A DNA stretch of 27,409 nt, from the NCBI GenBank assembly GCA_964578975.1, contig CAZOFA010000021.1, forward strand, positions 1 through 27,409, given 5' to 3'. Position 1 is the first letter of the stretch. Each line of letters starts with the position of its first letter. Shown here in pieces: positions 1 to 7,300 of this stretch. The stretch is from CAYRUP01 sp964578975 (lineage in GTDB: Bacteria > Pseudomonadota > Gammaproteobacteria > DSM-16500). The notes under the pieces were generated by a model. The model saw nothing but the letters and a program-made list of their open reading frames with translations. It was not told the origin of the DNA and did not search any database. The position numbers were made by a program, and so were the translations under genes.

Positions 1-92
1 GTCATTGCGAGCACAGTGTCATTCCCGCGAAGGCGGGGATCCATCTGGATGGATCCCCGCCTTCGCGGGAATGACACTGTGCTCGCAATGAC
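1..92. repeat. 92-bp near-perfect palindrome (REP/dRS3-like)
   Basis: Base i pairs with base 93-i across the whole element; only the two central bases (46 and 47) do not pair, so the 45-nt arms are perfect inverted repeats. Each arm contains the word TCATTCCCGCG, which resembles the ATTCCC-N8-GGGAAT class of dispersed proteobacterial repeats and recurs at 1782-1800 and 2315-2340. Transcribed, it would form a 45-bp hairpin about 25 nt upstream of the next start codon. It may be a dispersed repeat, a terminator for a gene left of the window, or an RNase III site. No poly-T follows it. Confidence 0.9.
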
Positions 93-117
93 GAAGTAGA
101 GGATTAGGGAAATCTAT

Positions 118-852
118 ATGAAAAAACCAATTTTAATTTTAGCAACATTAATTTCTTCAGGATGTTTAGCTTCAACTCATTTATTAACAAATAGCGAACA
201 ACTCCTGGTGGTATCAACACCCAGTTGGAGTGCTGTGAGTGGCGAAATGCAGCGTTTTACACGTAGCTCTACACAAGATCCATGGCACGCGGTTGGTAAA
301 CCAATCCCCGTGGTGATCGGCAAACACGGTATGGGTTGGGATGAACAATTTAAAAATAAACAAGATCAATCTGCTATTAAACACGAAGGAGATAGCATGA
401 CGCCTGTCGGTGTATATGCAATTGGGCCGACGTTTGGTTTTGCGACTAAAAATTTTAATAACAAAATAAATTATTTTCCGTTAAACGAGACAAGCGTGTG
501 TGTCGATGATGTTAAGTCGACTTATTATAATCAAGTGATTGATAGCGCCAAGATTGCAAAAATAGATTGGAACTCAGGTGAGCAAATGCGCCAAGTGCCG
601 CATTATCAATTTGGAGCCGTTGTTCAATATAACGTGAGCCCAAAAACACCCGGAGCCGGTTCGTGTATTTTTATGCATATCTGGAAAAGTCCAACCACAG
701 GTACCGCAGGATGTGTTGCGATGGATGAAGCAAATCTTAAAACCACACTCAATTGGTTGAATAGTAAAAAACATCCGGTAATAGCGATGTTTCCTCTGCC
801 AATTTACAACCAAATTAAATCTAAATGGAAGTTGCCTACTCAAATATCCTAA
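118..852 (+). CDS. Exported L,D-transpeptidase-like (YkuD-fold) protein
   Basis: This is a 244-residue protein with an N-terminal export signal (KK, then a hydrophobic stretch to about residue 18). A Cys at 16 after ISSG makes a lipoprotein possible, but the lipobox is weak, so ordinary signal peptidase cleavage is equally plausible. The C-terminal half holds a YkuD-type active site: His187 in FMHIW and Cys199 in GTAGCVAM, close to the family pattern HG...S-x-G-C. Known members cross-link peptidoglycan or attach proteins to it in the periplasm; a few are amidases or have other activities. The catalytic signature is slightly divergent (AGCVAM for the usual SxGCIR), so the exact reaction is open. 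It sits alone, 63 bp upstream of ku, with a near-consensus extended -10 in the gap, so the two genes need not be co-transcribed. Confidence 0.75.
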   Translation: MKKPILILATLISSGCLASTHLLTNSEQLLVVSTPSWSAVSGEMQRFTRSSTQDPWHAVGKPIPVVIGKHGMGWDEQFKNKQDQSAIKHEGDSMTPVGVYAIGPTFGFATKNFNNKINYFPLNETSVCVDDVKSTYYNQVIDSAKIAKIDWNSGEQMRQVPHYQFGAVVQYNVSPKTPGAGSCIFMHIWKSPTTGTAGCVAMDEANLKTTLNWLNSKKHPVIAMFPLPIYNQIKSKWKLPTQIS

Positions 853-860
853 CCCGTGGA

Positions 861-869
861 TGTTATAAT
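861..869 (+). promoter_or_regulatory. Predicted extended -10 promoter for ku
   Basis: The short gap before ku contains TGTTATAAT, a perfect extended -10 (TGn plus TATAAT). No convincing -35 lies 17 bp upstream, which extended -10 promoters can tolerate. Transcription would start near 876, about 40 nt before the Ku start codon. Confidence 0.45.
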
Positions 870-915
870 ATTTATTCAGGAAACGGATAAATAAAAAAAT
901 AACGGGAGTTCATGT

Positions 916-1764
916 ATGCCTCGATCGAATTGGAAAGGTATTATTTCGTTTGGGCTTGTCACGATTCCGATTGTTCTTTATCCATCACGCGACAACCAAG
1001 CGGATATTTCATTTCATCAAATTGATAAACGCAACCATGCGCGGATTAAATATAAACGAATTAATACGATCACAGGAAAAGAAGTCCCCTGGGATCAAAT
1101 TACGCGTGGTTATGAATATGATAAAGAAACAACAATTCCAGTGCCCGATGACATTTTGCAACGAGTGGCGGGTGAACGCGCGCGTACCATTGAGATAAAA
1201 AATTTCATTAATAAAAAAGATTTTGATTTAATTACGTTAGATAAAACTTATTTTTTGACACCGGATAGTAAAGGTAAAGGTGAAAAAGGTTATGTCATAT
1301 TGCGCGAAGCGCTGAGAGAGAGTGATAAAGTTGCTATCGCAAAAGTCATCATTTCCACGAAAGAATATTTGTGCGTCGTGATGCCGTATGAGAATGCATT
1401 AATCCTCTGTACGTTAAGTTATGATAAAGAAATGCGTAAAATTTCAGAATTTGATTTGCCGGATGAAAATTTAAATCATTATAAAATTACAAAAAAAGAA
1501 ATTGATATTGCAACAAAACTCATTGACTCGATGACTGTGAAATGGAAACCGGAAAAATATATTGATGATTATCAAGCAGCGATACACAAATGGGTTGATG
1601 AAGAAGTGCATGAAAAAACCCATGCAAAAGTGCGCACCAAAAAAATTAAGCCTTCCAGTAATGTTGTGGATTTTGTTGCATTATTGAAGAAGAGTATTTC
1701 GCAAACAAAAAATAAAAAAGGTGTAGGGCAGGTGAGACGATTACATAAAGTTGCGCATAAATAA
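916..1764 (+). CDS. ku: DNA end-binding protein Ku (bacterial NHEJ)
   Basis: At 282 residues this is the usual length for bacterial Ku. It opens with the family hallmark W-K-G-x-I-S-F-G-L-V, continues with the Ku beta-barrel core (F-H-Q-I-D, then R-I-K-Y-K-R) and ends in a Lys-rich tail (RTKKIKPSS to KVAHK), typical of the DNA-contacting C-terminus. Bacterial Ku forms a homodimeric ring that threads onto double-strand ends and recruits LigD ligase/polymerase. No ligD gene lies in this window, so the partner must be elsewhere or absent. The start at 916 is supported by GGGAG at 904-908, 7 nt upstream; an ATG at 912 is in another frame. The protein family call is firm; a functional end-joining pathway is inferred only. 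Confidence 0.95.
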   Translation: MPRSNWKGIISFGLVTIPIVLYPSRDNQADISFHQIDKRNHARIKYKRINTITGKEVPWDQITRGYEYDKETTIPVPDDILQRVAGERARTIEIKNFINKKDFDLITLDKTYFLTPDSKGKGEKGYVILREALRESDKVAIAKVIISTKEYLCVVMPYENALILCTLSYDKEMRKISEFDLPDENLNHYKITKKEIDIATKLIDSMTVKWKPEKYIDDYQAAIHKWVDEEVHEKTHAKVRTKKIKPSSNVVDFVALLKKSISQTKNKKGVGQVRRLHKVAHK

Positions 1765-1781
1765 CATGCTCAACTCCATGC

Positions 1782-1800
1782 GTCATTCCCGCGCAGGCGC
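1782..1800. repeat. Partial ATTCCCGCG-type repeat, left of the inverted arm
   Basis: GTCATTCCCGCG here is the same word as in the 1-92 palindrome. It directly abuts the left arm of the inverted repeat that flanks the GIY-YIG gene, so two repeat families are joined at this point. Confidence 0.6.
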
Positions 1801-1880
1801 ACTGCTGTCCGGTTAATCTGTAAGAATTTTTTACCGTTCGCCCTGAGGAGGCGCGCAGCGCCGTCTCGAAGGGCATCTTA
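1798..1880 (+). repeat. Left arm of inverted repeat flanking GIY-YIG gene
   Basis: The reverse complement of this arm matches 2183-2265 over 83 nt with 3 mismatches by my count. Inside it lies a nested REP-like hairpin: GCCCT pairs with AGGGC, and within that GGCGC pairs with GCGCC around a 3-nt loop. The arm ends exactly on the stop codon of the GIY-YIG reading frame. The CCCTTCGA...AGGGCGAACGG palindrome type is a common dispersed repeat in bacterial genomes. Confidence 0.9.
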
Positions 1881-2168
1881 ATCAAAACTTTTTTGTCTTT
1901 TTGAATATAGCGATATTGTTTTCCAATCGTTATTGATTAAGGCTTCTTTTTTCCTTCGACTCCAACCTTTTATTTGTTTTTCTGAAGCTAAAGCTTCTTC
2001 GCGAGTATTAAACTCTTCTGTGAAAACGAGATGGACTGGTAGTCTTGTTGCAGTATAACAAGCAGGAAAATGTTTATAGTGATGTTGCATGATACGATTT
2101 TCTAAATTATCTGTGTGTCCTGTGTAATAGCTATTATCTACGCATTTCAATATATATACCTAAAACAT
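1878..2168 (-). pseudogene. GIY-YIG nuclease, nonsense mutation at codon 3
   Basis: This is a single-domain GIY-YIG nuclease of the small URI/YhbQ-like type. The best start is ATG at 2168-2166, with AGGAG at 2180-2176 spaced 7 nt, but the third codon (2162-2160) is TAG. The frame reads M-F-stop-V-Y-I-L-K-C-V-D, where relatives would have M-x-Y-V-Y-I-L. Downstream the family is intact: S-Y-Y-T-G-H-T (the YIG part), E-N-R-I, and the conserved Glu in E-A-L-A-S-E-K-Q-I-K-G-W. A TTG at 2150-2148 could start a 90-residue product, but it would lack the first strand with the GIY tyrosine, and I see no good ribosome site for it. It is probably inactive unless the TAG is read through. It is embedded between two inverted REP-like repeats, which suggests it is or was the enzyme of a small mobile repeat unit. 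Confidence 0.8.
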
Positions 2169-2182
2169 GACTTTACTCCTAT

Positions 2183-2265
2183 TAAAATGCCCTTCGAGAT
2201 GGCGCTGCGCGCCTCCTCAGGGCGAACGGTAAAAAATTTTTACAGATTAACCGGACAGCAGTGCG
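2183..2265 (-). repeat. Right arm of inverted repeat flanking GIY-YIG gene
   Basis: This is the inverted counterpart of 1798-1880: 83 nt with 3 mismatches and the same nested palindrome. It begins about 15 bp upstream of the natural GIY-YIG start codon, just before the ribosome-binding site. The whole unit, arm-gene-arm, spans 468 bp. Confidence 0.9.
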
Positions 2266-2340
2266 GCAGGCGGGAATCTATTCTGAAAATGGCATAGTGA
2301 TTATTTCTAGAGGGATTCCCGCCTGCGCGGGAATGACAAT
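2266..2340. repeat. ATTCCC/GGGAAT hairpin repeats
   Basis: GCAGGCGGGAATC at 2266-2278 is the reverse complement of 2314-2326. Positions 2315-2334 form a perfect hairpin: ATTCCCGC, loop CTGC, GCGGGAAT, followed by GAC. It belongs to the same repeat family as 1-92 and 1782-1800, so the GIY-YIG unit has copies of it on both outer sides. Confidence 0.75.
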
Positions 2341-2378
2341 GAGATTTTTTGAGTGTCACATCAAATCGTTACTATTCC

Positions 2379-2398
2379 AAATGATGCGAACATCATTT
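2379..2398 (-). terminator. Possible weak terminator after barA
   Basis: Read on the minus strand, AAATGATG and CATCATTT pair perfectly around a TTCG loop, about 20 nt past the barA stop. There is no clear T-tract after it, so it may only protect the 3' end. It is the best candidate end of the rlmD-relA-barA transcript. Confidence 0.35.
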
Positions 2399-2417
2399 AG
2401 GCCGCTTCCGACCTTTC

Positions 2418-5120
2418 CTAAATTTTTTCGGACCATGCGGTCCTCTTCCCCGTGGCATATTCACCTCCAACTTTTGCTTGAATTGCGTTAAGTAACAACT
2501 CACTTTCATGCTCAAATTGTTCTAACAATGACGGTATCAGCTCAACATTATTTTGTTTTAAAATCGTCTCGAGAGCTGTAATCGCATTTTTTAATCTCGG
2601 GGTCCCGCAATAACACACTGCACCATGTAATTTATGTAATCGTTGTTTTAATTCAAGGTAATTTTTATCATTATACAGTTTTTTGATGGCTACCACTTCA
2701 TCTTTTAAACTAATAGCCAGTAAATCCAACATTTCTTCCGCTAATTGTTGTTTATTGCCTGCTAATTTTAACCCTAATTGCCAATCAATCACGGGTAAAA
2801 TAGAGTGATTTTTTTCTTTTAACCATTTTTTGACGATATTAAATAACGTATTTTTTAGCACGGGTTTAATCAAATAATCATTAAAACCAAGCACAATTAA
2901 ATGATTATATTCATGTTCGGCAATATGTGCCGATAGCGCAATCACGGGCGTTGTGTGATTCAGATTCGTTTCGCGACGAATATATTTTAATGTTTCAATG
3001 CCATCCATATTTGGCATGCGCAAATCCATAAAAATGAGATCAAATTTTTGTTTTTCAGCGAGTTTGAGTGCTTCAATCCCATCATGTGCAATAACGAGAT
3101 TCGCTTGTGTTGAGCTAAATAATGCTTTCACTAAGTTAGCATTATGAACATTGTCATCCACGCATAAAAATTGTTTACCTTGAAATTGCAATTGAATATC
3201 GTGCTGTGGTTGATAGGTGACATGATTGCGTTTTTGTGACTGATCAAGCAAGTTAAAAATCGCATGATAAAGTGTATTACGAATAATGGGTTTCGTCATC
3301 GTGACGGAAGCACCCATTGATAAATAGTAATCAAAGGCGGCTTGCTCAGCCGCATTCGTGACAAAAATAATAGGCCCTTGAAAATCGTTACGTAATGTCG
3401 CAAGCAACTCATCAGCCCCAGTGATGATGAGAGTCGGCTTTTGATTTTTTAATTGTTGCAACAGCGCATCCGCGGTTGGAAAGATAATGCTATGAATTTT
3501 CCATGAGGTTAAAATTGATTTTATCACCTGACAAGTTGCGGCATGCGCGTCATAAATATAAACAGTGATGTCCATTTTGATTTCCTGCTCTTCATTAAAT
3601 GGAAGTTTTTCTGCGGAAAAAGTAAACCAAAAAATTGATCCTTTTTCTTGATTACATTCTAAACCAATTTTCCCACCCATTTGATCAATTAATTTTTTAC
3701 AAATCGCAAGTCCCAAACCAGTTCCACCATATTTTCGTGCAATGCTATTATCGGCTTGTTGAAATGCAGTAAAAATTAATTTTTGATTGGCAGAAGATAT
3801 GCCAATTCCCGTATCTTTAATGCTGATGCGAAGCGTGGTTAAATTCGCTGTGGTTTTTTCGACTGTCACGTGAATAATCACTTCGCCTTTGTCAGTAAAT
3901 TTGACTGCATTGGAAACTAAATTAATCATGATTTGTTTAAATCGCAGTGGATCGCTAATAATTTTATGCGGTACATTTTCTTCAATCAATGCGGCAAATT
4001 CTATTTTTTTGGCATGCACGAGTGGCGACATAATCGTGAGGACTTCTTCAATACTGTCACGTATATCGAATGCAACAGATTCAAGTTGTAATTGCCCCGC
4101 ATCTAAGCGTGAAAAATCCAAAATATTGTTAACGAGATTGAGCAAGTTTAACGTGGATTTTTGGATGGTCGTTAAATAATTGCGTTGCAAATGCGTCACA
4201 TCCGTTTCAAGCAATAAATTGGTAAAACCAACAATACCATTCATCGGAGTACGAATTTCATGACTCATATTTGCAATGAATTCAGATTTGATTCGGCTCG
4301 CTTCTAACGCTTCTTTTTGAGCGCGCACCAGCTCGGTGTTTTGTAGCTCAACATTATTTTCCAAGCTATCTCGAGCACTGCGTAACGATGTCACCATGTG
4401 GTTGATGCCGACTTCTAATTCGCCAATTTCACCTAAAGAATCAGTATCAATAATCGTGTCCAATTTACCTTGTTCAATTTCTTTAATGGCTGTGCGCATT
4501 TTAAGGAGTGGTCGTGTTAAATGTCTTGCCGTGCGTCTCGCCAGTAAAACACTGATGAGTAAACCGATCGAGAGAAAAATCATGGTGATGAGAATATCTT
4601 GGTATTCTTTAAGAAACGTGGTTGTTCTTGAGAGTGAAACGGTCACCCAGCCGACTAATTTTTTATGTGTGCCATCGCTTCTGTGTGTGGGATGATTTAT
4701 TAAGTTTAAATCATTGATAATGACGGGTGCGGTCAATGTGATAGTTTCTTTTCCCTTAATGATTTTGGATTCTTTTTGGTTGAAATTCACATTTTTTAAA
4801 AATTCAGCGGACATGGGATCATCTGATCCACTGTATGCAAGCACTTCATGATTTGGCCCAAAAAAAGTGATGGATTGTAAATCTTTTTCTTCCAAAACTA
4901 AATTCGTGATTTCCTGTAACAAATGGCGATCATTTTTTAAAATGCCTGTGCCACTGATTCGAACGATATGACTCAAAATCGTTTGCCCATATAAATTAAG
5001 TTCTAATTCAGCGTCGTTAATACGCGAGCCAATAATGTATGAGCCCAACAAAAATGAAATGATTAATGTGGGAATAAGTGTGATAAGAAAAACACGAGTT
5101 TGTATGCTGAGTCCTTTCAT
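2418..5120 (-). CDS. barA: Hybrid sensor histidine kinase, BarA/GacS/LetS type
   Basis: The 900-residue protein matches BarA in order and length (E. coli BarA is 918): transmembrane segment ~9-30, periplasmic sensor ~31-175, second transmembrane ~176-195, HAMP ~196-250, HisKA with His287 in SHEIRTPMNG, ATPase with Asn404, DTGIG 436-440 and GGTGLG 465-470, two receiver regions, and a C-terminal HPt with phospho-His829 in HKLHG. The second receiver is intact (DD655-656, Asp699 in FMDLRMP, Lys752). The first (~517-625) is degenerate: Thr567 stands where Asp is expected. BarA-type kinases relay phosphate to a UvrY/GacA/LetA regulator that drives Rsm/Csr small RNAs; no such regulator gene is in the window. 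Its ATG overlaps the relA stop (ATGA), indicating translational coupling. The tail after ~885 looks unconserved. LetS or GacS would be equally good names. Confidence 0.9.
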   Translation of the reverse strand: MKGLSIQTRVFLITLIPTLIISFLLGSYIIGSRINDAELELNLYGQTILSHIVRISGTGILKNDRHLLQEITNLVLEEKDLQSITFFGPNHEVLAYSGSDDPMSAEFLKNVNFNQKESKIIKGKETITLTAPVIINDLNLINHPTHRSDGTHKKLVGWVTVSLSRTTTFLKEYQDILITMIFLSIGLLISVLLARRTARHLTRPLLKMRTAIKEIEQGKLDTIIDTDSLGEIGELEVGINHMVTSLRSARDSLENNVELQNTELVRAQKEALEASRIKSEFIANMSHEIRTPMNGIVGFTNLLLETDVTHLQRNYLTTIQKSTLNLLNLVNNILDFSRLDAGQLQLESVAFDIRDSIEEVLTIMSPLVHAKKIEFAALIEENVPHKIISDPLRFKQIMINLVSNAVKFTDKGEVIIHVTVEKTTANLTTLRISIKDTGIGISSANQKLIFTAFQQADNSIARKYGGTGLGLAICKKLIDQMGGKIGLECNQEKGSIFWFTFSAEKLPFNEEQEIKMDITVYIYDAHAATCQVIKSILTSWKIHSIIFPTADALLQQLKNQKPTLIITGADELLATLRNDFQGPIIFVTNAAEQAAFDYYLSMGASVTMTKPIIRNTLYHAIFNLLDQSQKRNHVTYQPQHDIQLQFQGKQFLCVDDNVHNANLVKALFSSTQANLVIAHDGIEALKLAEKQKFDLIFMDLRMPNMDGIETLKYIRRETNLNHTTPVIALSAHIAEHEYNHLIVLGFNDYLIKPVLKNTLFNIVKKWLKEKNHSILPVIDWQLGLKLAGNKQQLAEEMLDLLAISLKDEVVAIKKLYNDKNYLELKQRLHKLHGAVCYCGTPRLKNAITALETILKQNNVELIPSLLEQFEHESELLLNAIQAKVGGEYATGKRTAWSEKI

Positions 5121-7297
5121 GATGTGCTCTTTCGTATGACGTCGATGACATGGGGTAATTGGCTGATTTGATTAATCGCTTGTTCTAATTGATTGGCATT
5201 ACTAATTTGAATTGTCATGACAATATATATCATATTATTTTTTTTACTAATAGTAGAATTAAGAGATATTAAATTAATTTTAGCGTTGACAAGATAAGAT
5301 GTCACTTCTTTCAAAATATCATGTTGCCCATGCGCGCGGATTTGCAAATCAACATAATAATCGCCTGATTTTTGGTTATCCCACGTGACTTGAATGGTTC
5401 GTTCTGGTTGTTGCTTCAAAGCAATATTATTGCAATCGGCGCGATGAATAGATACGCCACGTCCGTGAGTAATGTAGCCAATGATTTTGTCAGTGGGAAT
5501 CGGTTTGCAACATCGAGCGATCCGCATCAGTAAATCATTAACCCCAGCAATTTGCATACCATGCGGTGCATTGATTTCTTTTTTTAAAGATAAGGGCAGA
5601 GTGGCTTTAGTTTCTACTTGCAAATGATCTGTTTGTAATACGTTAATTACCTGTGCGATACGAATGCTGCCGTGACCAATGGCGGCAAAAAGCGCATCAT
5701 CATTTTTATAATTAAAGCGCGCTGCAATTTTTTCAAAACTGGTATGACGAATTCCTGCGCGAGCTAATTCTCGTTCGAGATTTTCTTTCCCAATTTCAAT
5801 GTATTGAGCGACATCTTGTTGTTTAAACCAGCGCGCGACTTTGGCACGCGCGCGTGAGGTTTTTAGATAACCAAACTCTTTGTTAATCCAATCGCGACTC
5901 GGTGTACCGTTGGGAATTGAAATAATTTCAACTTGATCGCCGGTTTGTAGCGTATACGTCAAAGGAACGATATTCCCATTAATCTTTGCCCCCCGGCAAC
6001 GATTTCCAAGCTCGCTGTGAATGTGATAAGCAAAATCAAGCGGTGTCGCACCAATCGGTAAATCAATAATTTCATTATCCGGTGTGAAAACGTAAATGGT
6101 ATCTTCTAAGACTTCAGTCAACATTTTTTCGTGCGCGACATCATGCTCCGTCATGTCTTTATGCCAAGCAAGCAATTGACGTAAAAATGTAATCTTTGCT
6201 TCATAACCGGATTGTGAAATTTTATTTTCTTTATAGACCCAGTGCGCGGCGAAACCATGTTCGGATTCTTCGTGCATTTCATGCGTGCGAATTTGTATTT
6301 CTAAATTTTTTTTATCAAATCCAACCACTGCGGTATGAATTGAACGATAGCCATTCGGTTTTGGATGATTAATGTAGTCATCAAATTCATCTGGAATATG
6401 TTCAAATAACTGATGAACGACACTCAATGCCGCATAACAATCTTCAATAGTCGGCACCAAAATTCGAATCGCACTGCAATCATAAATTTCTTTGTAGTGA
6501 AGATTTTTGCGTAAGGTTTTTAAATAAATACTGTAAATATGTTTGGCGCGACCGTTGATGGTCGCTTTTATATTCGCTTGCTTCAGGTGAATCTGTAATT
6601 TATTAATGGTGTCATCAATGCGTTGTTCGCGATCGATGCGTCGCTCCGCTAAAAATGTCGCAATCGATTTATAAATGTCGGGATTGATATAATGAAATGC
6701 ACCGTCTTCTAATTCCCATTTTAATTGCCCAATGCCTAATCGATTGGCGAGAGGCGCATAAATATCCATGGTTTCCTGAGCGATGCGTTTTCGTTCGGTA
6801 AAATTAATATTTTTAATCCCGCGCATGATACAAGTGCGCTCAGCCAGTTTGATTAATACCACACGAATATCAGAGACCATGCTCAAGAAAATTTTTCGGA
6901 TGCGATCAATTTGAGTCTTGTCGCGTGATTCTTGCAAATTGTCTAAAACATTCATTTGCAAAACGCCTTGAACTAATTTAGCCACATCCTCATTTAATTC
7001 TTTTTTGAGTGTGTCAACAGAAAGACTGGTATGTTCGACGGTGCTGACAATCATGGCAGCCGCAATCGCAATCGAATCAAGTTTCATTTCGAGTAGAATT
7101 TCGGCCATTTCTAAACTTTGTTCAAGGCAAGGCTGGCCATAAAACGTTGTCAATCCTTCAGAGCTCACTTGCGCTAATTGAGTTGCCTGACGAATTAAAT
7201 CGATATTTTTTAAATGCGGATGAGCTTGGTTTATGTGAGCCAACCACGTGTCGACACTCTGTGTATCATGAGAAAATTTTTGTTTTATCGTCACCAT
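5117..7297 (-). CDS. relA: GTP pyrophosphokinase RelA ((p)ppGpp synthetase I)
   Basis: The 726-residue protein has the long RelA/SpoT layout: N-terminal pseudo-hydrolase region (~30-190), synthetase (~250-370), TGS (~400-460; YVFTPDNEIIDLP), a zinc-finger/RIS-type region with Cys-Cys (ARCCKP, ~594-600) and a C-terminal ACT domain (~645-720). Synthetase motifs are intact: YDCSAIRI, KPNGYRSIHT and E-I-Q-I-R-T. The hydrolase region lacks the HD pair (A-A-M-I-V-S-T where HD should be), so this is RelA rather than bifunctional SpoT. RelA binds stalled ribosomes with uncharged tRNA and makes ppGpp from GTP or GDP plus ATP. It lies 3 bp downstream of rlmD, a neighbourhood also found in E. coli, and its stop overlaps barA. 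The GTG/ATG choice is not an issue: translation starts at ATG 7297. Confidence 0.95.
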   Translation of the reverse strand: MVTIKQKFSHDTQSVDTWLAHINQAHPHLKNIDLIRQATQLAQVSSEGLTTFYGQPCLEQSLEMAEILLEMKLDSIAIAAAMIVSTVEHTSLSVDTLKKELNEDVAKLVQGVLQMNVLDNLQESRDKTQIDRIRKIFLSMVSDIRVVLIKLAERTCIMRGIKNINFTERKRIAQETMDIYAPLANRLGIGQLKWELEDGAFHYINPDIYKSIATFLAERRIDREQRIDDTINKLQIHLKQANIKATINGRAKHIYSIYLKTLRKNLHYKEIYDCSAIRILVPTIEDCYAALSVVHQLFEHIPDEFDDYINHPKPNGYRSIHTAVVGFDKKNLEIQIRTHEMHEESEHGFAAHWVYKENKISQSGYEAKITFLRQLLAWHKDMTEHDVAHEKMLTEVLEDTIYVFTPDNEIIDLPIGATPLDFAYHIHSELGNRCRGAKINGNIVPLTYTLQTGDQVEIISIPNGTPSRDWINKEFGYLKTSRARAKVARWFKQQDVAQYIEIGKENLERELARAGIRHTSFEKIAARFNYKNDDALFAAIGHGSIRIAQVINVLQTDHLQVETKATLPLSLKKEINAPHGMQIAGVNDLLMRIARCCKPIPTDKIIGYITHGRGVSIHRADCNNIALKQQPERTIQVTWDNQKSGDYYVDLQIRAHGQHDILKEVTSYLVNAKINLISLNSTISKKNNMIYIVMTIQISNANQLEQAINQISQLPHVIDVIRKSTS

Positions 7298-7300
7298 AGT

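Noticed and set aside
1798..2265. Insertion sequence
   Set aside because: There is no transposase and no clear target-site duplication; the enclosed protein is a GIY-YIG nuclease. It is reported as a repeat-flanked unit instead.
1646..2297. Small frames containing ALRASSGRTV on both strands
   Set aside because: They are translations of the inverted REP-like arms and have no ribosome site or conserved start.
5117..7297. Bifunctional SpoT
   Set aside because: The hydrolase HD residues are missing and the gene lies next to rlmD, as relA does in E. coli.
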